From Heloderma charlesbogerti (lineage: Eukaryota; Chordata; Lepidosauria; Squamata; Helodermatidae), in assembly GCA_026122225.1 (NCBI GenBank), contig JANEZZ010001570.1:310001-374000 (forward strand): a stretch of DNA of 64,000 bases, read 5' to 3'. This document shows positions 35,478 through 48,238 of the stretch, one piece after another. Position numbers and translations under genes: made by a program. The notes below the pieces were generated by a model. It did not search any database and was not told where the DNA came from. It saw nothing but the letters and a program-made list of their open reading frames with translations. Numbering within the stretch: the stretch's first letter is position 1; each line of letters opens with the position of its first letter.

Positions 35478-36190
35478 TTCATTTTATTTTATTGATTGAT
35501 TTACAGTATTTATATACTGCTCCCCATCAAAAGATTTCAGAGCAGGTGAACAGCAAATATAAAAAAATAAAACACTATGTTAATACAGTTCAAACATTTT
35601 AAAAGAAATACATTCTGATAAGACCAAATTTAATAAACCATGGCTGGTCACTCATGGAGGGCTTCGCAAAATAACAATGTCTTCAGGAGGAGCTGGAAGC
35701 AACACAACATTGGTCCCTGCCTGATTTCCAAAGGCAGGGCGTTCCATGGGAAGGGGGTCACCACACTGAAGGCTTCCTGGTGGACTCCAACTGAGCCATG
35801 GATCCATGTGGAACCACCAGGAACATGTCCTCTGACGACTTCAGTGACTGGGCAGGTTGGTAAGGAAGGAGGCACTCTCTCAGGCCCCACATAGTTTAGG
35901 GCTTTGAACAATAGTACACATACCTTAAACCTCGCCCAGTAGTAGATAGGTAGCCAGTGCAGTTCCCTCAGCAAAGGACTTGCAGACTGAAAAGGGGCAG
36001 TTGTCACAACAGCTGAGCTGCTGCATTCTGCACTACCTCCATCTTCCAGACTAGCCTTAAGGGCAGCCCCACATAAAGCACATTGCAGTAATGCAGTGTT
36101 GAGGTACTAATGCCTGTACCACTGTGGTCAAGCTGTCCCTGTCCAGGAGAGGCTGTAACTGGCGAACCAGCCGAAGCTGCTAAAAGACAC
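35478..36190 (-). mobile_element. L2/CR1-clade LINE, 3' part of ORF2 and 3' UTR
   Basis: The minus-strand frame gives SASPLLRELHWLPIYYWARF (about 35990-35930), FKALNYVGPERVPPSL, then a decayed AFSVVTPFPWNALPLEIRQ (about 35780-35720), and a 3' end AATCAATCAATAAAATAAAA. A CTGCCTTATGATC-type SINE is not present. Same family as 29605-31480. Confidence 0.8.
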
Positions 36191-38390
36191 AGTTTACTGG
36201 TAAATTAAAGCAAGCAAATTACAACTAAAGGTATTTACAGAATAGAGCTGAGTAATACAAAAGGCATTAAGAGAAAATAAAGGTTGCAAAAATGCAAGTT
36301 CCTATACCCTAGCTGCACTCCTCCAGGCTGCTTCTTCCTGCTCTCTCTTCAGGCTCTGGTCTTGCACTCTCTCTCTCTCTGGTCTCTGTCTCACTGGTTC
36401 TCTCTCTCTTTATATCCCTTCCTTCCCCCCAAACCAAAAGTACTGTTTCAAACCTGGAGAAATGAAACCTAACTCAGTAAAATGACACTTAGCCATGGAA
36501 ATGAAACTACTCCTCTAAGAGAAACCCACTCCCAACAAAAATCCCAAGCCTTTAGGCCTGACCTTTTTCTTTTTGTTGCCTCTGTAGGCCTCAGACCTTC
36601 ACAACAACATATACACCTTTATAATATATCTACAGAGCTAGAAACACATTGAATATTATGATCATAAATTGTGTAAGTATCTACTTTAAAAGATAGCAAT
36701 GAATCTCCTTATTGCAAACACACACACACACACACACTTTAACTTCCTGATTTATTTTGGCTTGAATCAGAACAAATCCATGGCAAATTGTCAAGCAGGG
36801 CAATCCTAGTGCTAAATAACTTTCAAATAGGGATGGATGGACTCACCTCCATCTGGTCCCTTCAGGCAATCGCCGAACTGCTGTCACTGCCCACCCACAC
36901 GAGCTGTGCTGCAAGAGCTGAAGGATGGCTCAGCAACCACCTGAGAAGCACTGAGAGCTGTGTGTCCCCTTACAGAGCTGCAACTGTGTGCACAATCTCT
37001 CAGTTATTTCTGCATATCTAAAGTTGTGTCTATGGCTGCCTTAAAGGGGCAATGACTCAAGATGACAGGCAGTTGGGTTGGTCAGGGATAGAGTGGGCGA
37101 GGGCTAGGGCTGAAGCTCAATTCCCTCTCCCCTGTCCACATCAAGTCATCTGTCAGGGTGGGGCTAGGGAGAGGAGTGAGGAAGAGGGAGGGGGAAAGGG
37201 AGAGGGAGAGGGAAGGAGTTGTGTTCTTTTGTGATTTGACATTGTCATGACAGCAAAAGACTACGACATGTGACATTTGTTAGTGGTTTTTTGAAAGAAA
37301 CTTTCTTCTTTTCAAAAAGGGGTGTAGACCATGAGTCATTTGCCTAAAGTGGGAGGTGTCTAGGAGGGTGTAATCTTAAAGTTTGTCTGTGGAATTAAAT
37401 CATGCAATACTGACTTTTGCCAGTGGGGAGGTTTGTGGTGTTAGGGGGAAGGGGGTTGCACAAGATGGTGGATTTTCACAAAATACCTGCCGTGCTTCGG
37501 ATCTCTGCATCCAAATCTCAACCCTGCACTCCCCTAGCAGATACTGCTTCCCCTGCTCTGCCTATGCCGTGCCCCCTATCTGTCTACTTTTTACCTCTCC
37601 CAGTGCTGGAGCTCCAGTTTTGGTAAGGGAAGACTAAGAGCTGCATATGATTCCACAGGGGCAGGAAGCTGAGACTGGATCTCCTCCTCTGAGGTTGGAG
37701 CTCTGTCTCCAACCTCAGAGGTGAATATCTAATCTATCATATTATGGGATGTCATAATTGTGTACAACCCCTCCCACAAAACTCTCCCTCATCACTGGCA
37801 TTATCACCTTAAGATACTGTCAAAAATAAACTTGTAACTGCCATTTATACCACTGATGACATTATGTACATAGTGGCATGCAGAAGTGATAGGAATTGAT
37901 GATTTAATGTGGCATAAAATAACTGACAATTGTATTCATATTACTACATGTTAAAGGAGCATTTCCATCTTTGCTACATTATTATGCACAAGCCACTCAC
38001 AGTTTACATGTAGGGTTATCAAATTAAATAGAGAACAGTGCTTCTGTTCCTTTCATACTGAATAGGGAATTTCAGCAGATGCAGCTTACCATGTCAAGGT
38101 GAGAAAAGCTGCATCTCCTGACGCTTTCTCTTTTACACATCTATGAAGAGTACAGACGTTCCATCCTTTATGTGTGACAGAACAGTAATTTGATTGATAC
38201 ATTGCTTATAAGATCATAAGTTGTTTTGCTTAATGCCAATAAAGAACAAGGCAGGAACTCTGAATCACAGAACTGTATTAATTTGATATTTTGACGATTA
38301 AATGTTTAGTATTACCTTGGTTTAATGCAGTTTTTTTTAATTAATTGGGTAAAGAAGTCTTGTCTCCGCCTGTCTGTCTGTCTCTCTGTC
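36191..38390. other. Unassigned stretch with small repeats
   Basis: Holds (CA)n at about 36717-36738, a TAGGGATGG start at 36828 that may be another decayed hAT-like end (no matching right end found), and a purine-rich tract at 37160-37215. A perfect 15-bp hairpin, CCTCTGAGGTTGGAG and its complement, lies at about 37688-37723. No gene is recognised. Confidence 0.4.
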
Positions 38391-38394
38391 TGTC

Positions 38395-38620
38395 TTACCT
38401 ATCTATTGGAAGCTGCCTTATACCAGGTCAGATTAGCCCAGTATTGTTTTCTCTGGCAATTGCTCTTCAGGGACTTAGGTCAAGGTCTTTCACATCTCCT
38501 GTGTTATCACATGTCCTTGTCTACATGTGTATATTTATTTATACATAAGAATATAAGAATAGCCCTGCTGGATAGAATGAAAGCCGATTCCACCCTTCCC
38601 CAACCATATAGAAATATAAT
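38395..38620 (+). mobile_element. SINE fragments
   Basis: GAAGCTGCCTTATACCAGGTCAGA followed by AGCCCAGTATTG..GGCAATTGCTCTTCAGGG matches the dispersed squamate SINE body also seen at 4480-4540. AAGAATAGCCCTGCTGGAT at about 38556 is a second fragment. Confidence 0.5.
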
Positions 38621-38805
38621 ATGGCTTGATTTTAAGGCAGGCTGTCCAACAACTGACACGTTCAGCTAAACACAGCTGATTGGTCATGGATGGCAACCCA
38701 CCTGTTTTGCTGCCTGCCTAGGCAGTGGTCTCCCAAGAGATTTTGATCCCCAAAGCAGTTCCTAAATGGTGCCCTTCCCCTGCTAGGCACAACACTTGCT
38801 GTACT

Positions 38806-39204
38806 TAGGGATGCTGGAGAAATTCGAGATGGAGTAAAATGAGCTCAGATTTCTAAGAATGTGACCTACAGAATCCACTGCAGAGTTACCCCTTCAGGCC
38901 ACATGGAGTCTGTGGATTTCTGAATTATTATTTTTTAAACTTTCCCAAAGTTTACGTGTATTTATTTGTAGGAAAATACACAAGTTTCTGCTGAAGAAAA
39001 GTTGAATGGAATGGGGGACAATATGCTAAATGTTAGTACTAAGATATATTATGTAAATTGTTACACAATCATTTGAGTATTCCGCATGGTGAGGAAAAAA
39101 AAACAACAATTTGCAAACATCTGTGAGCAGACAATGGAAGAAAAGGCGCCTGACAATCCACAAAATACTGACAGAGGGGATTTTACACAGTCCATTCATC
39201 CTTA
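38806..39204 (+). mobile_element. Family B hAT-like element, copy 2
   Basis: TAGGGATGCTGGAGAAATTC to CATCCTTA. Flanks GCTGTACT (38798-38805) and GTTGCACT (39205-39212) differ by two transitions. The internal order equals copy 1 and the uninterrupted parts of copies 3 and 4: CTGCAGAATCC, GTTGAATGGAATGGG, TTATGTAAATTG, GGCGCCTGACAATCCAC. Confidence 0.85.
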
Positions 39205-39220
39205 GTTGCACTATTCGGAC

Positions 39221-40376
39221 TAGGGATGCTGGAGAAATTCAAGACAGATTAAAATGAGCTTAGATTTCTAAGAATCCAACCTGCAGAATCCGCTGCAGAG
39301 CAACACCCTCAGGCCGCGCGGAGTCCATGGGCTTTCGGGTGATTTTTTTACTTTCCAGAAATGTATGAATCTAAATCTGTAGAAAAATATGTAAGTTTCT
39401 GCTGAGGAAACGTTGAATGGAATGGGGAACAATACACTAAATGTTACGTACTGATATTAGGGATGTCGGAGAATTTCTCCACGAATCTCCGGGAGGCCGA
39501 ATGCCAACGCATTTGGCCCCCGGAAATTGGTGGAGAACTTCTCCAACACCCCCCCACCCCCACCCCTGGAATGGGACTTACCTTTGGCGAATATCCCTGG
39601 CGCTGGCGGCTCCCGGCGGCGGTGTGGCGGCGGCGGCCGGTCTTCCGACCAGCTGCCACCGCCACCATTTCCAAGTAAACAACAACAACAAATGTGATAG
39701 GCTACGTAAAGATTTACGTAGCCTATCACAGCTAGATTTTCAAAAAACACCATGATAGGCTACGTAAATCCTTACGTAGCCTATCACGGCTGACTTTGGG
39801 GGAAAAAATATGTTTACGTAGACTACATGTGCCCAAATAAGGAACGCAAATGGCGGCGCCAGGGAAAAAAATGTGCTTCACCCCCCCAAAGTCAGCCATG
39901 ATAGGCTATGTAAGGATTAATGTAGCCTATCATGGCTGACTGCAGGGATGCAAACGGCGGCGGCTACGGCCGCCGTCATTTGCGTCCTGGCAGGAGAAGA
40001 GATTCGTGGCCAGAGGGACGGGGCGCCTCCCCCCCGGACAGAATTTCGGCCGGAGGGACAAGGCGCCTCCCCCCCGGCCAGAATTTCAGCAGGGAGGGAT
40101 GGGGTGCCTCCCACCCCACCCAGAATTTTGGGGAGAGGGACGGAGCACCTCCCCCCCACCGCGAAGCAAGCTGCGGGATAAGGTAAGGGACTTTCGTCCA
40201 TCCCGAGATAAATCATGTAAATACTGTACCTACGTAAATATTTACGTAATTATTTGCGTATTTTTCCACATGATGAAAAAAATTGCGTCCGTCTGTAGGC
40301 CGATGACAGAATGAAAGGCGCCTGACAATCCACAAAACACAGATGGAGCGGATTTTATACCATCCGCACATCCCTA
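39221..40376 (+). mobile_element. Family B hAT-like element, copy 3, interrupted by family A
   Basis: TAGGGATGCTGG to CATCCCTA with TSD ATTCGGAC (39213-39220) and ATTCAGAC (40377-40384), 7 of 8. Its own sequence is 39221-39457 and about 40207-40376. The family A insertion lies in its TTACGTACTGATA segment. It abuts copy 2 with only the two TSDs between them. Confidence 0.85.
39458..40206 (+). mobile_element. Family A palindromic hAT-like element inside family B
   Basis: TAGGGATGTCGGAGAATTTC at left (Q end). The right P end reads GGTAAGGGACTTTCGTCCATCCC and lacks the final TA. The TSD is not clean (ACTGATAT against GATAAATC), so the right edge may be trimmed. The central region is reduced to one ACGTAGACTACATGTGCCC arm (39810-39835), with most of the central palindrome deleted. 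Confidence 0.8.
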
Positions 40377-40384
40377 ATTCAGAC

Positions 40385-43300
40385 ACCCATTCCTGCCTTC
40401 ATCTCACTCCCATCATGGTGCCACCTGCAGCAGGTTGCTTCACCCTGCTGTGTGGCGGCAGCACCTGCCCTATGTCAGGTTCTGCAGCAATAGGGGAATT
40501 GGCAAAGGAGGTGGCAGATCACACTATCTGGCTGCTCAGCAGCATTCGGGTTTGGACAGCAAAAGATGTGCAGGCAGAACAGGGATACCTTGCTGGATCT
40601 GATTTTTTTTTTTCTTTTAAGAAAAACAAGGTGGGAAAGAGTGAGAAAACTCCTGTAAGTAAGTGCAGCCCAGATTCAGATCAGAACTGTGATGTTCTAA
40701 GATAGGAGGATTTAAGCTTCACTCACCTTTATTTTTAAAGAAATTCCAGAACAAAAATGTATCTCTATTGTCAGTGAAGTCAACTGAGGTGCCTTTCTTT
40801 CTTTTTTTAACCCCCTCCCCTGCTGGGGCGTGGGTGAAAAAATGTGTGTGGGGGGAGGGGGGAACTTAAATCCTCCTATCCTGGAGTGCCATGATCCCAG
40901 TCCAAACTGGGGCCGTATGCACTTACAGGAAAGCTAGCCTGCATAGATTCACCATGCTTGCTCTAACAAACATTTAGTTTGGCTCTATGAGAGTATAGGT
41001 CGGTGTGGGTTTCTGCAGGATCCTCATTGTGACCATAGTTGTTTCAGGACTGAGTAACTCTGTAAGAAATAAGCCTTCAAGAACCTCACTGGGACTTCAG
41101 AATGTGGGAATGGAAACTTTAAAAAAAATGTACTTAGCATCCTTATCCAAGAATGAAACTGTAGGGTAACTGTGTATTGTCATTTCCCTCTATTGATGAT
41201 AAAAGCACGGTTGGCAATTTAGGATTTCCATTTCCTAGATGAGCACTAGCATTATCCATTTCTGCAGTAAATGATATACAGAAGGTAATGAAATAGAATC
41301 CTAGCAGTAAATTCTGACTGATTGTAGAGATGAATTGGACGGAATAATCGAAAGAAAAGTGCAGGCTTCTGCAAAATAAAAACAGAGCATTAGTCCCTTT
41401 ACGCTGCATTGATCTGAGGATATGTTCTGACCTGCTACATCATTTGCAACTTACTGAAGAGGCCCTGACATGCTTAATTGCACTTATTAATATGCTAAAG
41501 TGCTTCCAACTGGTAGTAATTTGAACATGACGAAGCCAGAGATATTTGGTCAGTCGCTGAACTTCCACCATGCCAACTTCCAGCCAAGATCTGGATATGA
41601 CAGGCAGTATTGAAATGAAGTGTGCCTTAAGTCAGAGATCTTTTCATTGATGTGAATAAATGTCTTATGATGTTCTTATTTCATTGCAAATACCCAGACC
41701 CATTATATAGTATGTTTAGCACAAAATATAGGGAATGTTGAGGTATACAGATAGGAAATCTAGTGCTTTAAATATAATGATTCCTAGCACACCACAAGGT
41801 CACATACCTATTGCCTCCAGGGATTCCCTCTGAGAATAATCCTGGTAAACAATTGTAAATAGCATCTGAGGATGCAGACAGCATGCATTAAGCCACAGAA
41901 AGCCAGTCTTTTCAATGTGATGGACACCATGAAAACAAGAGGTGAGATCACACACCTTGTTAACAACCATCCAAGTGAAGCATCTCACAATTTTACTCCA
42001 GAGGGTAGGGTGTCTGTTGAAAGTACAGGGAAGTTACCACTAACTTCCCCCACGGCCCCACCCCAAAATGATCACTTCTGAGGATCGCCATCGTCACTTA
42101 GAGGCACTGTCAGCATCTGGCCTCTCTATCCTCTGTCAATACAATCTTCACAGTACACCATTTCTATAATGCTGCTATTGGGGCAGCCAGAGCTGAAAAT
42201 ATGCCTCCCATCATCCTCTGTTTTCACATTTGCTTTGTTTGTAATTATCATGGCCTAAAGATAAAGCTTGGTGTGGAAAGAACAGGATGAATTGGGAGGG
42301 AAGGATTATTCTTATATTAACTGAATTCCTTTAGCAGGGATGGGTCATAAGTAGCCTCTGCTTTCCCCTGGTGCATCCCCCACTGCCCCCTTGCTGCCAA
42401 ATTCAGCAGGGGTGGAGCCGTGGAGGTGAGAAAATCAGCAGGTTTAGGGCTATGGAGCACTAAAAAGGTCAATTTTAGCTCTTTCTCAAGCTAAATGTGA
42501 CCCTTTTCATGCTCTATAGCTACTGAATGTGTCACATTTTGCTAGGTAAACTGCCACTTGTTTTGCCAGCATGCCATAGAAAGTGCGGCACCTTGTGGAC
42601 TGGGGCCCATGGGTGGGCCTGGGGGGTGCAAAGGGCTCCCAACCCCCCCCCCCAAAGTTGCCCACCTCTGACTTGTAGAGTGCTAACAGGGACTCAGGGG
42701 TCATGGCGATCACTCATGACCAAGTAAGATTGTCTTCCAGAGATAGAGTCTTAGCAGTGGGTCTGCAGGTGGCCGTGAAGACCAATTCTGGATCTACACA
42801 GCCTCCCACAATGAGGACATAGATTTCCATGTATGGGCAATGTGTTGCATACTCAGGGGTATGCAACATATTGCCCATAGTGCTCACGTATCCTCCCATC
42901 CTCTTGTGCCACCCACAGCAGTGTGGCAGTGGCAAAAAATACATAAATAAATTCAAGCTAAATTTGTCCCTTCTCAGACCATGTAGGTGGTTTGCCACCA
43001 AAATTCAGCAGCAAACTGCCATTTTTATTTTTTTATTTTGTTGGCCACCCCCACTGCCATTCATGCACAGGATTTGTTCATCTTGACATTACAAAATCCA
43101 TATTTCTGACCAGAATGTAATTGGATTGGAACTAAACAGAAGCCAGAATTACCAAAACAATTACAGAACAGAACCATTCCACTCATACCCTCAACCCCAG
43201 GCTACCATACCAACAAAGCTCTTTTTTCAGGGTGATTCTCTGAGATGATTTAATCAGCCTGAGACATGTGAGTACAAATGACTTACCATGTGGAACAGCA

Positions 43301-44300
43301 GTCATGCCGCCTTTATAACGTCTGAAGCAGGCCCGCTTTGTACATTCCCAGGAAAGTATAGATGAAGATTTATTTTCCTCCATTTCTAGTATTGACTGTG
43401 TAGGTGCCATTTTTCTTCTTGCCAACTGTTTCACATTCACATCCCATAGCAACTCCCCTCTGAAGCACACCGAGTCATTAATCTTCATTCTGTGGTCAAA
43501 ATCTAATGTGACTCCTTTGTCTGTGTTCTCTAATGCAGCTTGACCAAGCTGGCTGCAAGTTAACTAGCTGATCAAATGAGGATGCCTTGAGGTTTCATTA
43601 GAAAGTCTTTACTGTGTACTGGGAATGGAAATAAAGGAAAAGGTGTCAGAAAAAAGTCCGTGCATCATCATATCCTGCCGAAATCTTCAGAAACTGAAGA
43701 TTTGAGAACCAGTGTGGCCCAGAGGCCAGTGATGAGTTTGAAGAACCAGAACTGTGATCCTAAACAGCATGCTTATTTAGGACTGAAGACCACTGAGATA
43801 TCCATGGGATTTTAGGATTGCAGTCCAATGGATGTTTTCATGGACTGACCACTTTATGTTCAGTAGATTTTTCATTCCCATTGGAGGTAAATGGGAACCA
43901 GAGTGTGGCCTTGGGGCAGTATCCTATACTGCCACTGAACCTCTTTTAGTTGTGTTGTGCTAGTGGAATGGACTGCTAGTGCAACAGGAACTACTAGCAG
44001 TTTCTAAAAGAAGCATGAAAAGAAGCAGAAATGCTCATTTCCAGAAAATGGAACTCCCAGAAGGGAGCTCCGCTGACCTGTCCCATTCCAGAAACAAGCA
44101 TTGCAGCTTGTTACCAGGTTCTTCAGGAATCACTAGGTCCCGTTGTGCTAGTGGTCCATAACGCTAACATGGGGTAATGTTAGTTAACCCGTAGTGTCAT
44201 ACTTGAGGCCAGCCATGGGGCCACTGGGTTGCCTTTGACAAACCACGTCCTCTCAACCTACGTGCCATAACTGCAAAATAAAAAAGCAAGGGTGAATTCA
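40385..44300. other. Unassigned stretch with small inverted repeats
   Basis: Holds GATAGGAGGATTTAAG at about 40699 with its complement CTTAAATCCTCCTATC at about 40865. A GGGCAATGTGTTGCATACTC palindrome with its complement lies at 42836-42880. A CCCCAAAGTTGCCCACCTCTG end at about 42649-42669 matches the usual CAGRGGTGGGCAACTTTG hAT terminus. No gene is recognised. Confidence 0.4.
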
Positions 44301-44304
44301 TGCA

Positions 44305-44512
44305 TCAATAGGGGTTGTAGCTAAGTGGTAGACCACAGGTTTTGTATGCGGAAGCTCCTGGGTTCAGTTCCTTAACACCTCCCATTAAAAAGGCTTGCAG
44401 GTAGCAGGGCTTCTCTGCCTGAGACCTTGAAGAGCTATGGTCAGTCAAAGTAGACATTACAGAGAGTCTGGACTAGACAAACCAATAGTGAGGCTTGGCA
44501 TAAGGCAGCAAA
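44305..44512 (+). mobile_element. tRNA-derived SINE, near full length
   Basis: The A-box-like TAGCTAAGTGGTAGA and B-box-like GGGTTCAGTTCC are spaced as in a tRNA. They are followed by CAGGTAGCAGGGCTTCTCTGCCTGAGA and TCTGGACTAGACAAACCAATAG..GCATAAGGCAGC, the body shared with the 4352 and 38395 fragments. Confidence 0.7.
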
Positions 44513-44553
44513 CCTATGACTTCATTACTGCAGTGTTAAGTCATGCATGAAAC

Positions 44554-44948
44554 TATGGATGTGCAAAGCAGCAAAACTTGAGCTGGTCAAGGTTCGCTGA
44601 ATTCCATTCCAAAGCTTGTTCCAATTTATGTCCATGTCAGATTGTGAGCTTGGGGCTGTTTTTGCAAGGACATCTGTGTGTATTTTCACATGTATGTTTC
44701 CAAACGTACATATCAATTGTGTGCGTTTTCGAAATGTACAATTTTTTTTCCCTTTGATTAAAGTGCATTTGTACACATTTTTCAGATTATGCACTTTTCA
44801 AACAAACTTTTTGTTGTTGTTCCATGATCCAAATTCCAAGCTCAGAAATGTACAGACTTGGACCGCAAATTGTGTTTGGGTCTCAGGCAGTGTGAACTGG
44901 GTACATTCTGGGCGGAAATGAACAGAATGAATTTCTCATACATCCCCA
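44554..44948. mobile_element. Family E hAT-like element
   Basis: TATGGATGTGCAAAGCAGC to CATACATCCCCA. Flanks CATGAAAC and TGTAAAAC share five bases and differ by three transitions. A second, truncated copy of the left end lies at 56425. The interior has many ACATTTTTCAG/GTGTACATT words but no large palindrome. Confidence 0.6.
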
Positions 44949-44956
44949 TGTAAAAC

Positions 44957-47770
44957 AGCTGTCACAAAGCATCACAGACAGAGCTTCAGTTCCCCCTCAG
45001 ATACAATGCTTTCCAATGGCAGCTGTGCACACATTCAGCTATGTTGAAGCTGGGTCTTCACATGCAGCAGAATGAGGTGGGAATGTGGTGCTAGAATGGA
45101 CTGTACCTCTTCAGAGAGCAGATGGCAGTGCCACTTTGAATAATCCCCATTTTAAAAAATCCATCCAAGTAAAAATACATACATACATACATACAGGAGC
45201 ACTTCAGGGAGAAGGATTTGAGGTCAGTTCTTTGTCCACTGTGCTGTTTTTCTACTTGCAGCATTTAAAAAACTTAATGGGACATTCACACATGTGAGTC
45301 ACCCATCTGCAGTCTGGAGAGGTCCAGTCCATGCTATTAACTCTGTATTTTACTAATCTGCATGTGTACATTAGGCCTGCCCTGAAGTGATGGAGATCAA
45401 GTGATGTACTTGGAGACTTGAATTGGCCATTAGTGGTCCTTCTTATAAACTTCTTTTAAAGATTAACAAAAAGAAAGGGAGTAAGGGAATTGACCTTGCA
45501 TGTTGATGTCCTGATTCTGGTGCTTTGAACGTGACCCAAAGCCATGCATATTCATGACATTTCATTTTGTTTAATAAAGAGTATTTTCAATTTTTTTTTT
45601 TTTTAGCAAAAATCGTGCAAAGAAATACTTTAGAAATACCTTAGAAATTCAGTATCCCATGCCAGCTCTGAGCTTTGTCCATTGTGTCTTGGGACAACAT
45701 GTGTGTGTGTGTGTGTGTACACATACACACACACACACACACATACACACACACACATTTTTACTCATTTCTTTAAAAGGTGGAAGATATATTTTTATCC
45801 ATTTTAGTTATTTTGGGGCTCAAAATACAATTCATATATATCCTCACATACATCCTGTGGGTAATCAAATGGGATTTATTACCATTGTACCTATGGGGAA
45901 TGGTCGGAACCTTAAAGATGGTGAACAAAGGATTTTATGATTCTGATTGGTCTGCGTATGATGTATTTGCAAGTCAGCCTCAAGAATTCTGCTTTCGTGG
46001 TAGTGGTAGGAGTTATATTTTGTCAGAATCTCAAGCTGTTGTAGCCCAGGTTTTTAGCAACTGAACAATCCTCTCTCCATAGGGTGTACCTGGCAATGTA
46101 ACAATGTCAATTTTGGAACTACGTTTCCAGTTCATATTGGACTTGTTTTATTTTTTAAAAAATACTAATAAAAAAATCACGTTGGACTATCTCCCTATAT
46201 CTTCCTTGGTTCTTTTGACACAGGAATCCTACTTTTGGGTGTGCAGAGCTCCAATGTTGGAGCCTCCAAAGAATCCAAAACTGCTGGCATGAGGCCAGGA
46301 AGTTGGAAGAAATGGAGGAGGCCCATTTTAACTATTTTAAACTGTGTGTGTTTTTCTCATTTGTTTCAATGGGAAGGGATTGATCTACACCACCTCCAGG
46401 GCTGGCATAAATCAGCAGCAACTTTGGAGGCATGTTGGGAGACCAAGGGAACTGTGTATGCTGTGGATCTACAGCCTCTCCCATCACACCCTGGCCCACC
46501 CTGCCAATCTTCATTTTCCCCATTTTTTACATCAGAAAAGAGCCAGACACAGGTAACCGTATGAAAGATCAACTATATACAGCCTGAATGGGTTGTGTGC
46601 TTCCTGAGAGGAAGGTTTCCATGGTGACTGGTATCTGAGGTCAGATCTCCCCCTTTGAAAGCTGACCTCTCCACCATCAGAAGGGGAGATCTGAAAAATA
46701 AATCTATGGGTCCTGGGACACCCTCCCAGGGGTCATAGGACTGCAGCCTAAATACACACCTATGATTGCAGAAAAGTGCTGGCTAGCTTGAATTTGACCA
46801 CTCCCAGTGCCAAAAATCCATCTTCTTGATGTCAATATCTTCTTAGTATTATAGACTTTCAACCAAGCACCTTCAGATCTCTCAACACTTCACATTTTTA
46901 GCAGTGTAATTATTTTTTTAGAGCCAGTTCAATAGCATTAATGCTAGCATTCATTATGGGATCCTTATATACTCTGAAATGACTTTTAAATGAATTAATA
47001 CCTTTTTTCCTAATGCCTTTTTATATTCCCATTTCCTTTTCTTTATAAGAATATGTCTTTGTTTTAATACAGTCTACTCAGCCCAATTTGTACCCAAAAC
47101 AATTGTAGTGTTTTACAGAACATTTAGAAAGGAAAGGCATGCTCTGTTATTGTCCTTAAAGATCTGGTTAATTAGGTGTAACAAAAATTATTTCACAAGG
47201 CTAATAAAAATATAGGCAAATAAATAATGGGTATTCATATTGGATAAAAACAAAATAATGATTTATTCCAAAGTTGACAAAGTAGCTCTGGTAATGTTAA
47301 CATAGATCTGACTCATGGGCACTACTTAGGGCTCCATTTCTCTGATTATGAAATAACAAAAATAATCCCAACAAATGTTCCTAAAAACACACACACTGGT
47401 TTTCCCCTCAGTGTTAATGAATGTATTTATTTCCATTTTTATTTCATACTTATCCTTCATAGTAATGAGAAGTATTTTGAATCTTGATGTGAATCTTCCT
47501 TCCCCTACTGAAATCCCTTTGGCTCACCAACCAAAATTTGAAATGATAGCCCTCTGTAAGATATGTTTGTGAAGGAGTCACAAAAGACTGGATTTTAAGA
47601 TCTTCTGGTGAGGCCTTTTCCTTGGTCCCATCACCATGAGAGGCATGGTTGGTGGGAACGTGACAGAGAGCCTTCGTAGTGGCTGCCCCCAAGCTCTACA
47701 AATCCCTGCTAAAGAAGACTGGGTTGGCTCCCTCTCTGTTGCCCTCCTGCTGACAGACAAGACTTTTCTA
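44957..47770. other. Unassigned stretch with microsatellites
   Basis: Holds (CATA)n at about 45177-45196 and an oligo-T run at 45590-45604. A (GT)n-(CA)n tract that is itself palindromic (GTGTGTGTACACATACACAC) lies at about 45701-45758. CTCTGATGG-type gene motifs are absent. Confidence 0.4.
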
Positions 47771-47778
47771 CTCAGGCA

Positions 47779-48120
47779 TAGGGATGTACACACTATGTAA
47801 AATCTGCTCTGTTTGTGGTTCATGGATTGTCAGGTGCCTTTTGTTCTGTCATCTGCCCACAGACGGATGTGAATATTTTTTTCATCATGCAGAAAAATAC
47901 GCAAATAATTACGTAATTATTATGTCAGTATTTACATAATTTACCTTAGTACCTATCGTCCCCCATTCCATTCAATGTTTCCTCAGAAGAAACCAAATTA
48001 GTTTGGTTCTAATTTGGTTTCCTCAGAAGAAACCAAATTAGAACCAAATTGAGACCAAATTAGTTCATTTGAGGTGAACCCAGGCTGAACTGAGCCAAGG
48101 GGGCTCATTGGGCATCACTA
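47779..48120 (-). mobile_element. Family B-related element, reverse orientation, decayed
   Basis: TAGGGATGTACACACTATG, then CAGGTGCCTTTTGTTCTGTC, GCAAATAATTACGTAATTATT, TACATAATTTACC and CCATTCCATTCAATG. These are the reverse complements of the right half of family B. The far end is a CAAATTAG-rich duplication (AGAAACCAAATTAG at 47988 and 48028). The end GGCATCACTA at 48120 is tentative because the flanks do not match. Confidence 0.6.
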
Positions 48121-48198
48121 CTGAATTGCTATGAGGCTGAAGGAACCATTAAGGGTTGAGGTTGGTTTATGATGGAGGCTTATGTCCATTTTGGAAGT

Positions 48199-48238
<40 letters not shown>

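Noticed and set aside
36828..37020. Possible further hAT-like element starting TAGGGATGG
   Set aside because: I could not find a matching right end or duplicated flank, so it is mentioned only as a candidate end.
44305..44380. tRNA gene suggested by A- and B-box-like motifs
   Set aside because: The motifs belong to the head of a SINE with a repeated body and continue into non-tRNA sequence. The same holds at 4352, 4785, 14210, 19909 and 49422.
47771..48128. TSD for the family B-related element
   Set aside because: The flanks CTCAGGCA and CTGAATTG do not match. The element is kept, but its right edge is uncertain.
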